This document shows positions 1 to 6,241 of a DNA stretch of 6,264 nt, piece after piece (the stretch's first letter is position 1; each line of letters opens with the position of its first letter). The notes below the pieces were generated by a model, which saw only the letters and a program-made list of their open reading frames with translations, was not told the DNA's origin and did not search any database. Origin of the DNA: Segatella salivae DSM 15606. GTDB taxonomy: Bacteria > Bacteroidota > Bacteroidia > Bacteroidales > Bacteroidaceae. The DNA is taken from positions 3,090,508 through 3,096,771 of the forward strand of contig NZ_GL629647.1 in the NCBI RefSeq assembly GCF_000185845.1, in the 5' to 3' direction. A program made the position numbers and the translations under genes.

Positions 1-265
1 AAACTCATTTTCCGAATGGTTTGGCATTTCCGCGCTCGGCGAAACTCATTTCCCGAAAGGTTTGACATTTCCGCGCTCGGCGAAAGTCATTTCCCGAAAG
101 GTTTGTTATTTCCGCGCATGGCGAAAGTCATTTCCCGAAAGGTTTGGCATTTCCGCGCTCGGCGAAACTCATTTCCCGAAAGGTTTGACATTTCCGCGCA
201 TGGCGAAAGTCGTTTCCCGAATGGTTTGGAGTTTCCGCGCTTGGCGAAAGTTATTTCCCGAATGG
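1..265. repeat. 41-bp tandem repeat array A
   Basis: Near-identical units follow each other with no spacer. The TTTGG/TTTGA start of the unit recurs at 20, 61, 102, 143, 184 and 225, and again at 266, a constant period of 41 bp. Each unit contains the blocks ATTTCCGCGC, CGGCGAAA and CATTTCCCGAA. Substitutions are scattered (GCTCGGC or GCATGGC; CCGAAAGG or CCGAATGG) and no indels are seen. The array runs off the left edge of the window, so its true length is unknown. Because 41 is not a multiple of 3 and the unit has few stops on the plus strand, long open frames with a 41-residue period arise there; I treat these as by-products. I recognise no named repeat family. Confidence 0.97.
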
Positions 266-297
266 TTTGGAATTAGTTGTTGCAAAGATATGGAAAT
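266..297. repeat. Array boundary sequence, copy 1 (shared with 6210-6241)
   Basis: Where the left 41-bp array stops, a non-repeat stretch begins that includes GGAATTAGTTGTTGCAAAGA and then TATGGA. The same sequence follows the right-hand array, with one difference over about 32 nt, and beyond it the two flanks are unrelated. On the minus strand it contains TATCTTTG at 290-283, which matches the Bacteroidetes -7 box TAnnTTTG and would direct transcription leftward through the array. No convincing TTTG -33 box lies 19-21 nt upstream of it, so promoter activity is only a possibility. Confidence 0.8.
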
Positions 298-365
298 TAA
301 CGGTTCAGCGTAATGGGCATGTACGTCTGCTGGGACATTATTATAACGTACCCCACACTTATATG
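298..365. other. Short intergenic stretch with no recognised content
   Basis: This AT-leaning spacer lies between the array boundary and the IS21-like end. I see no credible reading frame, RNA gene or strong hairpin in it. It does not match the sequence outside the right-hand IS copy, so the similarity between the two IS ends starts at about 366. Confidence 0.5.
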
Positions 366-416
366 GGAAAGAAAGAATCTATGAGGAAAAGAAAAACAAA
401 AGAAAGTGAGAAATCA

Positions 417-448
417 TTTGCAATGTAAAAATATTATATCTATTTTTG
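417..448 (+). promoter_or_regulatory. Bacteroidetes sigma-ABfr-type promoter inside the IS end, driving the operon
   Basis: A -33 box TTTG (417-420) is separated by 20 nt from a -7 box TATTTTTG (441-448). This fits the Bacteroides consensus TTTG / TAnnTTTG with its 19-21 nt spacing exactly. Transcription would start near 453-457, giving a leader of about 210 nt before the preferred start codon at 664. It is the best promoter I see upstream of the operon, and it lies inside the insertion-sequence remnant pointing out of it. In the inverted copy at the right both boxes are damaged. Confidence 0.75.
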
Positions 449-533
449 CAAAATAAATAATAGTAATAACCGGTAAAAGATGATACGATTGAAAAGCAAA
501 AAAGATGAACGCTAACAACAAAAGTTATAAAAT

Positions 534-577
534 AACTACATATGGTCAGTTTCGAAGATTACATGGGAAAGTTTCAA
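534..577 (-). repeat. Tandem 21-23 bp terminal repeats of the left IS21-like end
   Basis: On the minus strand, 577-557 and 556-534 are two imperfect copies of a TTGAAACT..CCCATGTAAT-type unit. The corresponding pair at the right end is 5420-5441 and 5442-5464. The outer TG expected at an IS21 terminus is TT here (about 570-569), whereas the right copy has TG at 5427-5428, so this terminus looks mutated. Confidence 0.6.
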
Positions 578-613
578 TGATTTTTTCCAGTACAAGTAAT
601 CTAATCTTAGCAT

Positions 614-640
614 GCATGGGGGTGCTGCTGCAGCCCCTGC
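614..640 (+). promoter_or_regulatory. GC-rich leader hairpin just upstream of the preferred start codon
   Basis: GGGG (618-621) can pair with CCCC (634-637) and TGC (623-625) with GCA (630-632), with one G-G mismatch and a 4-nt loop. GCA (614-616) and TGC (638-640) can extend the stem past a one-base bulge. It stands out in an AT-rich leader and ends about 23 nt before the ATG at 664. No T-run follows, so it is not a terminator. An effect on translation or mRNA stability is possible but unproven. Confidence 0.35.
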
Positions 641-663
641 TACGTAACTGTAAGAAGCATTCT

Positions 664-3000
664 ATGAGAACCTGTAAGAATCTCGGAGTGTCTCTCCTGC
701 TGAGTCTGTTTTTCCTGACTGCATCCGGTCAGAGTCAACCGCATACTGCACAAGACTTGGAGGTAATCCGTGCGGCACTGCCTCAGGACCAGCCGTACAT
801 GCTCTTCAGCAAGGAGACCTATGAGACGGGGGAAGACATGTGGTTCAAAGCATGGCTGTTCGACCGCTCCTTATTAACAGTGTCGAACAGGAGCCGGACT
901 CTCTTTCTGAGAATCTATGATCCCGCCGACAGTCTTGTGTGGAATGAGAAATATCCGATTTCCGGTGGGCGGGCTGAGGGACACGTCTTCATCGGGGAGA
1001 AATGGAATACCGGGGAATACCGGGTGGAAGGATATACTCTGTCTTCGTTCTATGCCGACAGTACGGAGGCCATCTTTCCTCAAAAAATAAGGGTCGTTGA
1101 CCGAATCGACAAACAGAAACCACAAGACACGAAAGCTAGACAGCAGAGAGATAACATTAGACTTGGCTTGTATCCGGAGGGGGGCTATCTGGTTCAGGGT
1201 ATAAAAAACTATGTTGCATTTAAGACAACAGACAACCAAGGTATGCCTGCCCCCTTGAATGGCTGGCTATGTGAAAATGGAGCGAGGATATTGGACATAG
1301 AAAGCTATCATGACGGAATGGGGCTCTTTTCGTTCGTCCCTCAAGAAGGAATCCGCTACACGGTACGACTAACCAATGGGCAAGAGTTTCCTCTTCCCAC
1401 ATCTCTCCGTTCGGGCATGGTAATGCATTTGGAACACACAGACAGAAAAAATGTCGTGTTCTCGGTGAGACAGTCTAAGGAAAGCATGCCTCGCCGCATA
1501 TCTCTGTTTGTGCAGATGCGTGGTGTTCCCTGCTATCAGGCCGGCGGGGTACTTCGGGACAGCCTCATCATCACTTTGCCTACGAGCGAGTTTATCGGAC
1601 AGGGAATTGCCGAGGCAACCCTTTACGATGAGCAGCAGCGTCCGGTAGCTGAAAGGTTGTTCTATGTCTTGCCTGATAAACAGCTGGCGATAACAGCTCG
1701 TCCGTCGAAAGAAGTCTATTCACGCCGTGATAAAGGTAAAGTAAGGATACATGTGACCGATTCCGAGGGAAAACCGGTACAGGCAGAAATATGCGTGAGT
1801 ATCTTTGACAAAGCTTACATGAAACCATCTTATCGGGAAACGATGCTGTCTTATAATTTTCTCTCGACCCAAATACGTGGTAACATTCATCACCCTGCCT
1901 ACTACTTCGACCGTAAGAATCCGGACAGGCTGCAAGCCTTGGACCTGCTACTTCTTACGCAAGGGTGGCGGCGGTATACTTGGCAGGCAAGTCGGAAAGA
2001 CTATCATGGGAAACCATTCCTATGTGACAGCATCATCGGAAGAGAAACCGTGGGAAGTCGTAAGATGAAAAGAAATACCACCAACGGAGGTGAGCAGGTG
2101 ATTCAGGTGTTCGGACCTTCCGGGGATAGTCAGTTCCTATGGACCGATTCCGTGGGCAACTTCTCTGTTCCCGTGTCTGTCATGAATACACTTCGGGGTG
2201 GATATGTCTATATCAAGCCACTTCTGGGAAAAGAGTTCAAGCCACATCTGACGCTCTCGGATGGTACGGTACTGATAGACTCCATAAGGAAGTCGAAAAA
2301 ATCATACCAATCTTATTTGAACAATGTCGAGAAAGAAAAGAAAGACGCGGAGCTTGTCACAACCCAGACAGGGACAGTGCTGCTGAACGAGGTACTTGTC
2401 ACCAGGAAGCGCAGGATTCCCTTCAGGGATAAGTTCATGGGGAGGCTGGATAGCCTGGTAAATATAAATTTAGGCCCATGGGTCTGCAAACACGGCTTTT
2501 TAGAAAACTACAAAGAGGGATATTCCCACTTAATGGGAGATGAAAGAGCACCTGTCCAATGTGCTCAACATAGTAGAGATACTTTAAATGTTCGGAGGAA
2601 ACCCGTTATCGGAAAGGTGTATCGGATTATAAAATACGAACCTAATACACAGGGAATATCGATCGTCAAAGATGTCGAGGACATAAAGTATGAGGGTCCT
2701 ATCTACACCGATGAGGAATTGCTCCGTATGAATAACATCACGCGTGTCAAGGGCTACTATGGCCAACGCGAGTTCTATACGCCCGATTCCGTGGAGATGC
2801 TGTCCCCACTCCCCGATGCACGGAATACACTGCTATGGAGTCCCTCTGTCCAGACTGACAAGAACGGAGATGCCACCGTGCCATTCTGGACTTCCGACAT
2901 CAATACACAATTTATAGGAGTCGTGGAAGGTACCGATGGTCTGGGACTGTTAGGCAGTAACACTTTTGAGTTTCATGTATCAAAAACCGTGGAAGAATGA
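664..3000 (+). CDS. Secreted MG2-domain / TonB-plug-like envelope protein
   Basis: The 778-residue product has a clear signal peptide (MRTCK, then a hydrophobic run ending LTASGQ), which is why I place the start at 664. The frame stays open back to an ATG at 505, but that would add 53 residues made largely from IS-derived sequence ahead of the signal peptide. Counting from 505, the protein shows an MG2-like domain (about 97-198; TGEDMWFKAWLFD, GEYRVEGYT), a second beta domain (about 219-290; LYPEGG, HDGMGLFSF), another MG-like segment (about 378-436; RPVAERLFY), the family motif LLTQGWRRYTW (483-493), a plug-like LLNEVLVTRKRR (626-637) and a conserved C-terminal domain (FYTPD, RNTLLWSP, 757-830). 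Bacteroidota have many such proteins, usually of unknown function. It lacks the CxEQ thioester of protease-trapping macroglobulins. It overlaps the next gene by 4 nt, suggesting coupled translation. A role as surface or periplasmic partner of the downstream barrel is inference. Confidence 0.9.
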   Translation: MRTCKNLGVSLLLSLFFLTASGQSQPHTAQDLEVIRAALPQDQPYMLFSKETYETGEDMWFKAWLFDRSLLTVSNRSRTLFLRIYDPADSLVWNEKYPISGGRAEGHVFIGEKWNTGEYRVEGYTLSSFYADSTEAIFPQKIRVVDRIDKQKPQDTKARQQRDNIRLGLYPEGGYLVQGIKNYVAFKTTDNQGMPAPLNGWLCENGARILDIESYHDGMGLFSFVPQEGIRYTVRLTNGQEFPLPTSLRSGMVMHLEHTDRKNVVFSVRQSKESMPRRISLFVQMRGVPCYQAGGVLRDSLIITLPTSEFIGQGIAEATLYDEQQRPVAERLFYVLPDKQLAITARPSKEVYSRRDKGKVRIHVTDSEGKPVQAEICVSIFDKAYMKPSYRETMLSYNFLSTQIRGNIHHPAYYFDRKNPDRLQALDLLLLTQGWRRYTWQASRKDYHGKPFLCDSIIGRETVGSRKMKRNTTNGGEQVIQVFGPSGDSQFLWTDSVGNFSVPVSVMNTLRGGYVYIKPLLGKEFKPHLTLSDGTVLIDSIRKSKKSYQSYLNNVEKEKKDAELVTTQTGTVLLNEVLVTRKRRIPFRDKFMGRLDSLVNINLGPWVCKHGFLENYKEGYSHLMGDERAPVQCAQHSRDTLNVRRKPVIGKVYRIIKYEPNTQGISIVKDVEDIKYEGPIYTDEELLRMNNITRVKGYYGQREFYTPDSVEMLSPLPDARNTLLWSPSVQTDKNGDATVPFWTSDINTQFIGVVEGTDGLGLLGSNTFEFHVSKTVEE

Positions 3001-5294
3001 AGACGAGAATAGCTGAAAGCCGGACAGTAGGGCTGATATTCATGCTGCTGTACATAGCCAGTACGGGGGGAGTCTCTGCACAGACTCGCAATGACACCCT
3101 CAGTCAGAAGAGAGACTCTATCGTACATCTGAAGGAGGTGCAGGTCAGTGCCTCACGCCCGCTGATAAAGGCAGAGCTCGACAGGATAACCTATCATGCA
3201 GCCGATGATCCCGACAGCAGGAGCATGACGCTGTTGGAAATGCTGCGGAAGGTGCCTATGGTTACGGTAGAGGGGAATGATGTCGTGAAAGTAAAGGGCA
3301 GTACTGATTTTAAGGTATATGTGAACGGCAAGCCAAACACCATGATGAGCAACAAGCCCACGGAGATGATGAGGACCATCCCCGCTTCGACCGTCAGGAA
3401 GATAGAAGTCATTACGAATCCCGGTGCCAAATATGATGCGGAGGGCGTGGCAGGGATACTCAACATCATTACGTTAGGCAGTTCGAAGCTGGAAGGCTAC
3501 AACGTCAGTCTGGGCGTGGGAGTAATGAATATAGCACAAAGCGCAAACGTGTCAGGCCTGGCCAAGGTCGGGAAATTAACCCTGTCAGTCACGGACGGAG
3601 TAAGCTATTCAAGACCACCCAAGGCATGGCAGGAGACGGAACGCACAGGTAAAACGCTGTCGGCAGCAGGACAGATGCACTCCTACTCTGATTATCAGGT
3701 CAAGGCACCCGCCCATTTCATGGAATTGGGCGGCAGCTATGAGTTTGACAGCCGCCACTTGATCAGTATGACGGCAGGAGTAGAGAACTACACAGGGAAA
3801 AGCCGGACGGACATGCACACTGATATGTACGACGGCAATGGTGGGCATAGATACAGCTTCGATAATGAGCATGCGTCACGCAATCGAATTAATAGCCTGT
3901 ACGCAGGAATCGATTACCAGCACACGTTTGGCAGACATGGCGGTGTCATAACGCTGTCGTATCGCTTTTCAGCAGTACCTTCCACCGTTATGTCCTCCAG
4001 CCTTTATTACTGGCAAAAAGGCCAGACACCGGATTTAAGTTTCAGGAACCTGTGTACCACGTCCGACCTGCGTACGGACGAACATACCGGTCAGATAGAC
4101 TATACCGTAACCAGAGGTGGAAAGCATACATGGAGTGTGGGGGCTAAATACATCCATCGCAGCCATAAGAGTGACAATGTCGAAGCTACAAGAACGGCAG
4201 GTACGGAAGACCCTTTTGAGGAAGATCAGAGTCAGTTTCTTTCTTACAGACAGAGGACTGATATTTCATCCGCATATGCGGAATATGCCATACGGCACAA
4301 GCAAATATCAGGAAAGATGGGATTGCGTTATGAGCATTCTTCGCAGAAAGTAAGCTATCCTGAAGATAAGCTCCTGACGCGTCATGAAAGTTTCGGTGCG
4401 CAATTCGATAACGTGGTCCCTTCCTTGTCAATCGGCTACCGTATAGGGGAGACACGGATGCTCACGTTCTCTTATGCCATGCGCATATCACGCCCCAACA
4501 TCTGGAATCTGAATCCCTATGTAGACCGGACGAATCCTACTGTCATCAAGATGGGAAACCCTAATCTGACTACATCATCCTCGCATAACCTGAGCCTCTC
4601 GTTCAACTCATTTGCCCGACGCTTTGGAATAAACATGACGGCAGGACTCGACTTACAGGATCGTGGCATCATCGGCTACTCCTATTGGGGTAATCCTGTC
4701 TCCCTGACCGACAATATGGTAACAGGGGAAAATGCCACCCTTATCTCCACGTATGGCAATCTGCTCAAGAGAAGTAATGCTTATCTGAACCTTTACATCC
4801 GGTGGGCCCTCTCTGGGAGCACCATCTTGAATGTCAATGCAAACGGAGCATATACCAATCTTAAAAGTTCACAGCTGGGACAGCATAATAATGGATATTC
4901 AAGCAGTCTTTCGGTCAATTTACAGAAGAACCTACCATGGAGGTTGAGAATGGTAGCCGGTTGTTCGCTGAACAGCCGAAGCTTAGATTTGCAAGGGTAT
5001 ACCGAAGGCTCCATGATGTACCGTCTTATGTTGATTCGTTCTTTCTTGAAAGACGACAGGCTGACGGTGACCGTCTATGGAAATAATCTGTTCCAAAATG
5101 ATTTGCGTATAGAACAGCTTACCGAAACTGCCGACTTTACAAATCGCTTTACGAATGTAAGACGTGACTATCGCAGCTTCGGTATAAACGTCAGCCTGCG
5201 TATAGGAAAGCTGCATGACAGAGTGAAACGCACATCGAAGAGCATATCAAATGATGACGTCATCACAGATGGAAATCCAAGAAACCAGAAATAG
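2997..5294 (+). CDS. Outer-membrane beta-barrel protein with TonB-receptor plug (OMP_b-brl_3 type)
   Basis: The 765-residue protein begins with a signal peptide (about 1-28, cleaved near GVSA/QT). Next come LKEVQVSA (45-52) and a plug domain (about 60-160) with the family motifs DRITYHAADD, LRKVPMVTVEG, VNGKP and IEVITNPGAKYDAEG. The remainder is a long amphipathic beta-strand region typical of a barrel, including RISRPNIWNLNPYVDRTNP (about 496-514). The ending GKLHDRVKRTSKSISNDD is usual for this family, so the gene looks complete. No N-terminal carboxypeptidase-regulatory domain and no obvious TonB box are seen. The start is set by ATGA overlap with the upstream stop and by GGAAG just before the ATG. 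Members of this family sit in the outer membrane and are presumed to bind or move a substrate. The substrate cannot be read from the sequence, and energy coupling through TonB is uncertain. Confidence 0.93.
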   Translation: MKTRIAESRTVGLIFMLLYIASTGGVSAQTRNDTLSQKRDSIVHLKEVQVSASRPLIKAELDRITYHAADDPDSRSMTLLEMLRKVPMVTVEGNDVVKVKGSTDFKVYVNGKPNTMMSNKPTEMMRTIPASTVRKIEVITNPGAKYDAEGVAGILNIITLGSSKLEGYNVSLGVGVMNIAQSANVSGLAKVGKLTLSVTDGVSYSRPPKAWQETERTGKTLSAAGQMHSYSDYQVKAPAHFMELGGSYEFDSRHLISMTAGVENYTGKSRTDMHTDMYDGNGGHRYSFDNEHASRNRINSLYAGIDYQHTFGRHGGVITLSYRFSAVPSTVMSSSLYYWQKGQTPDLSFRNLCTTSDLRTDEHTGQIDYTVTRGGKHTWSVGAKYIHRSHKSDNVEATRTAGTEDPFEEDQSQFLSYRQRTDISSAYAEYAIRHKQISGKMGLRYEHSSQKVSYPEDKLLTRHESFGAQFDNVVPSLSIGYRIGETRMLTFSYAMRISRPNIWNLNPYVDRTNPTVIKMGNPNLTTSSSHNLSLSFNSFARRFGINMTAGLDLQDRGIIGYSYWGNPVSLTDNMVTGENATLISTYGNLLKRSNAYLNLYIRWALSGSTILNVNANGAYTNLKSSQLGQHNNGYSSSLSVNLQKNLPWRLRMVAGCSLNSRSLDLQGYTEGSMMYRLMLIRSFLKDDRLTVTVYGNNLFQNDLRIEQLTETADFTNRFTNVRRDYRSFGINVSLRIGKLHDRVKRTSKSISNDDVITDGNPRNQK

Positions 5295-5304
5295 TAAATA
5301 ACAA

Positions 5305-5439
5305 ATGAAGAGAAAGTTAGTTTTCCTGATTTTTACATACTTGGTTTTAGCATCATGTACTAATGGCCAAGTAAATACTAGGGAGCGCCAAATCCGCTTC
5401 CCGAAATATGAGAAATTCATTGAAACTGTCCCCATGTAA
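5305..5439 (+). CDS. Truncated lipoprotein, 5' end only (44 codons)
   Basis: The frame starts 10 nt after the barrel gene's stop. It encodes MKRKLVFLIFTYLVLASC, a type II signal peptide with lipobox LASC and the lipidated Cys at residue 18. A short mature part follows, ending YEKFIETVPM. The last codons and the stop (ATG TAA) lie in the IS21-like end that begins near 5427, so the insertion appears to have removed the rest of the gene. In the parent locus this was probably the third gene of the operon, an outer-membrane lipoprotein working with the barrel. Too little remains to name its family. If translated, it would yield a lipopeptide of about 27 residues after processing. Confidence 0.7.
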   Translation: MKRKLVFLIFTYLVLASCTNGQVNTRERQIRFPKYEKFIETVPM

Positions 5440-5441
5440 TC

Positions 5442-5654
5442 TTCAAAACTGACCCTATGTAGTTATTTTATAACTTTTGTTATTAGCGTTCATCTTTTTT
5501 GGCTTCTCAATCGTAGCTTCTTTTGCCGGTTATTACTATTATTTATTTTGCAAAATAGATATAATATCTTTACATTGCAAGTGATTTCTCACTTTCTTTT
5601 ATTTTCCTATTCTTTCATATATTTTTTCTTTTCCTCATAGATTCTCCTTTCATT
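5442..5654. repeat. Right arm of the inverted repeat flanking the operon
   Basis: Read on the minus strand, this copies about 366-556. Against the left arm, the promoter positions are altered: -33 TTTG is CTTG, and the -7 run TATTTTTG has lost one T (TATTTTG). A stop codon, TAG, also stands where the left arm has TAT. A 6-bp stem AGTTAT-TTT-ATAACT (5461-5475) followed by TTTTG is kept in both arms. It might act as a weak terminator for the operon, but it is AT-only and unconvincing. Confidence 0.75.
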
Positions 5655-5705
5655 TGAATTTTAATTGCCCCATGCTTTGAGATTATCGAAGACAATTATC
5701 GTTGA

Positions 5706-5933
5706 TACACCGCCAAAGAACTTCTTTATAAGGATGGCGCTACACTTTTTGATTTCTTTGGACTTGCTCCAACAACTTATCATAGTCCCCGATTAGATGC
5801 GCTCTACTTCCCGACTATGCCAAACGCCTTAAGAAAGCGTGGTGTAACAAGAAAAACACTCTACTCGGAGTATATTAAACGTTATCCACAAGGGTATTTC
5901 TATTGTAGTTTCAATCGTTTCTTGCGCGCCTTT
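5706..5933 (+). pseudogene. istA: Decayed istA (IS21-family transposase) N-terminal fragment
   Basis: A frame opens after the TGA at 5703-5705 and reads DALYFPTMPNALRKRG, then VTRKTLYSEYIKRYPQGYFY and CSFNRFL. IstA proteins carry this pattern after their helix-turn-helix region: a FP motif, a xELxxxGVTxxLLWxEY segment, then PxGYxYSxF. The match is by recollection of the family, not a search. Upstream in the same frame the sequence has stops at 5703 and further left, and no clear helix-turn-helix remains. Downstream, near 5933, the frame slides into degenerate 41-bp repeats and stays open to about 6251, creating a chimeric frame with no catalytic DDE domain. It sits just inside an IS21-like end in the orientation expected for istA. 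It is not functional as a transposase. Confidence 0.6.
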
Positions 5934-6209
5934 ATAGCCTCCCGCAAATCGCTTTTTAAAGGTTTTGAAGTTTGCGGGCCTCCCGTAAATCATTCCGCAA
6001 AAGGTTTGGCATTTCCGCGCTCGGCGAAACTCATTTTCCGAAAGGTTTGGCATTTCCGCGCTCGGCGAAACTCATTTCCCGAAAGGTTTGGCATTTCCGC
6101 GCTCGGCGAAACTCATTTCCCGAAAGGTTTGACATTTCCGCGCTCGGCGAAAGTCATTTCCCGAGTGGTTTGGAGTTTCCGCGCTCGGCGAAAGTCATTT
6201 CCCAAAAGG
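5923..6209. repeat. 41-bp tandem repeat array B
   Basis: Well-conserved units start at 6005, 6046, 6087, 6128 and 6169 (with 6210 as boundary), in the same orientation and period as array A. Two degenerate units precede them. The one at 5964-6004 keeps the 41-bp spacing but matches the consensus at about 27 of 41 positions by hand. The one near 5923-5963 shares GCCTCCCG and AAATC with it. Conservation therefore falls off leftward into the istA remnant. The last full unit carries CCCAAAAGG in place of CCCGAAAGG. Confidence 0.95.
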
Positions 6210-6241
6210 TTTGGAATTAGTTGTTGCAAAGATATGGAGAT
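6210..6241. repeat. Array boundary sequence, copy 2 (shared with 266-297)
   Basis: The stretch ending array B repeats the boundary of array A, including GTTGTTGCAAAGATATGG, before diverging. It too holds a minus-strand TATCTTTG (6234-6227), a possible -7 box reading leftward into the array, again without a good -33 box. Confidence 0.8.

Larger units (their letters stand above)
366..577 (-). mobile_element. IS21-like element end (solo remnant), inverted relative to 5420-5654
   Basis: The reverse complement of this stretch matches about 5420-5654. Aligned by hand, the roughly 170 nt from GTGAGAAATCA to TTTCAATGA show about nine substitutions and three single-base indels. A further gap of about 21 nt lies nearer the outer edge. 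The inner end, read on the minus strand, carries two imperfect direct repeats of 21-23 bp (577-557 and 556-534; core AACTgaCCcATGTA). Tandem terminal repeats of this kind are typical of IS21-family ends, where the IstA transposase binds. The family call rests on these repeats and on an istA-like fragment beside the other copy. No transposase is left on this side. The element's interior points left, so its outer terminus faces the operon. Confidence 0.72.
5420..5933 (+). mobile_element. IS21-like element remnant: end sequence, leader and istA fragment
   Basis: The element starts at or near TGTCCCC (5427), embedded in two direct repeats (5420-5441 and 5442-5464; ACTGTCCCCATGTA versus ACTGACCCTATGTA). 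A leader to about 5654 matches the left copy in inverted orientation, and decayed istA coding sequence runs to about 5933. The other end, most of istA and all of istB are missing; the 41-bp array begins where istA breaks off. Short homology with the left copy also runs a few bases past the presumed terminus into the lipoprotein gene, to about 5410. No target-site duplication can be identified because the far end is lost. Confidence 0.7.

Noticed and set aside
1..265. CRISPR array
   Set aside because: The 41-bp units are directly adjacent with no unique spacers, and no cas genes are present.
16..313. Small repeat-containing protein genes in array A
   Set aside because: The frames exist only because the repeat has few plus-strand stops. 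More than one frame is open at once and no good ribosome-binding site is seen.
580..615. Lipoprotein signal with LILAC in the extended N-terminus
   Set aside because: No positively charged n-region precedes it after the nearest Met, and it lies upstream of the genuine signal peptide.
505..663. Start of the MG2 gene at 505
   Set aside because: The added 53 residues come mostly from the IS end and would place a proper signal peptide internally. The ATG at 664 starts exactly at that signal peptide.
664..3000. Protease-trapping alpha-2-macroglobulin
   Set aside because: No CxEQ thioester motif is present and the protein is far shorter than bacterial macroglobulins. The C-terminal motifs fit the MG2/plug family.
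874..5435. Antisense and alternate-frame open frames over the two large genes
   Set aside because: All are short, lack recognisable domains and overlap strongly supported genes, so I read them as shadows.
5461..5475. Intrinsic terminator at AGTTAT-TTT-ATAACT
   Set aside because: The stem is six A/T-only pairs with a short T-run, and the same sequence lies in the operon's own leader (523-537), where termination would silence it.
366..5654. Site-specific invertible promoter switch
   Set aside because: The inverted repeats are about 200 bp of diverging IS sequence, not short identical recombinase sites, and no invertase gene is present.
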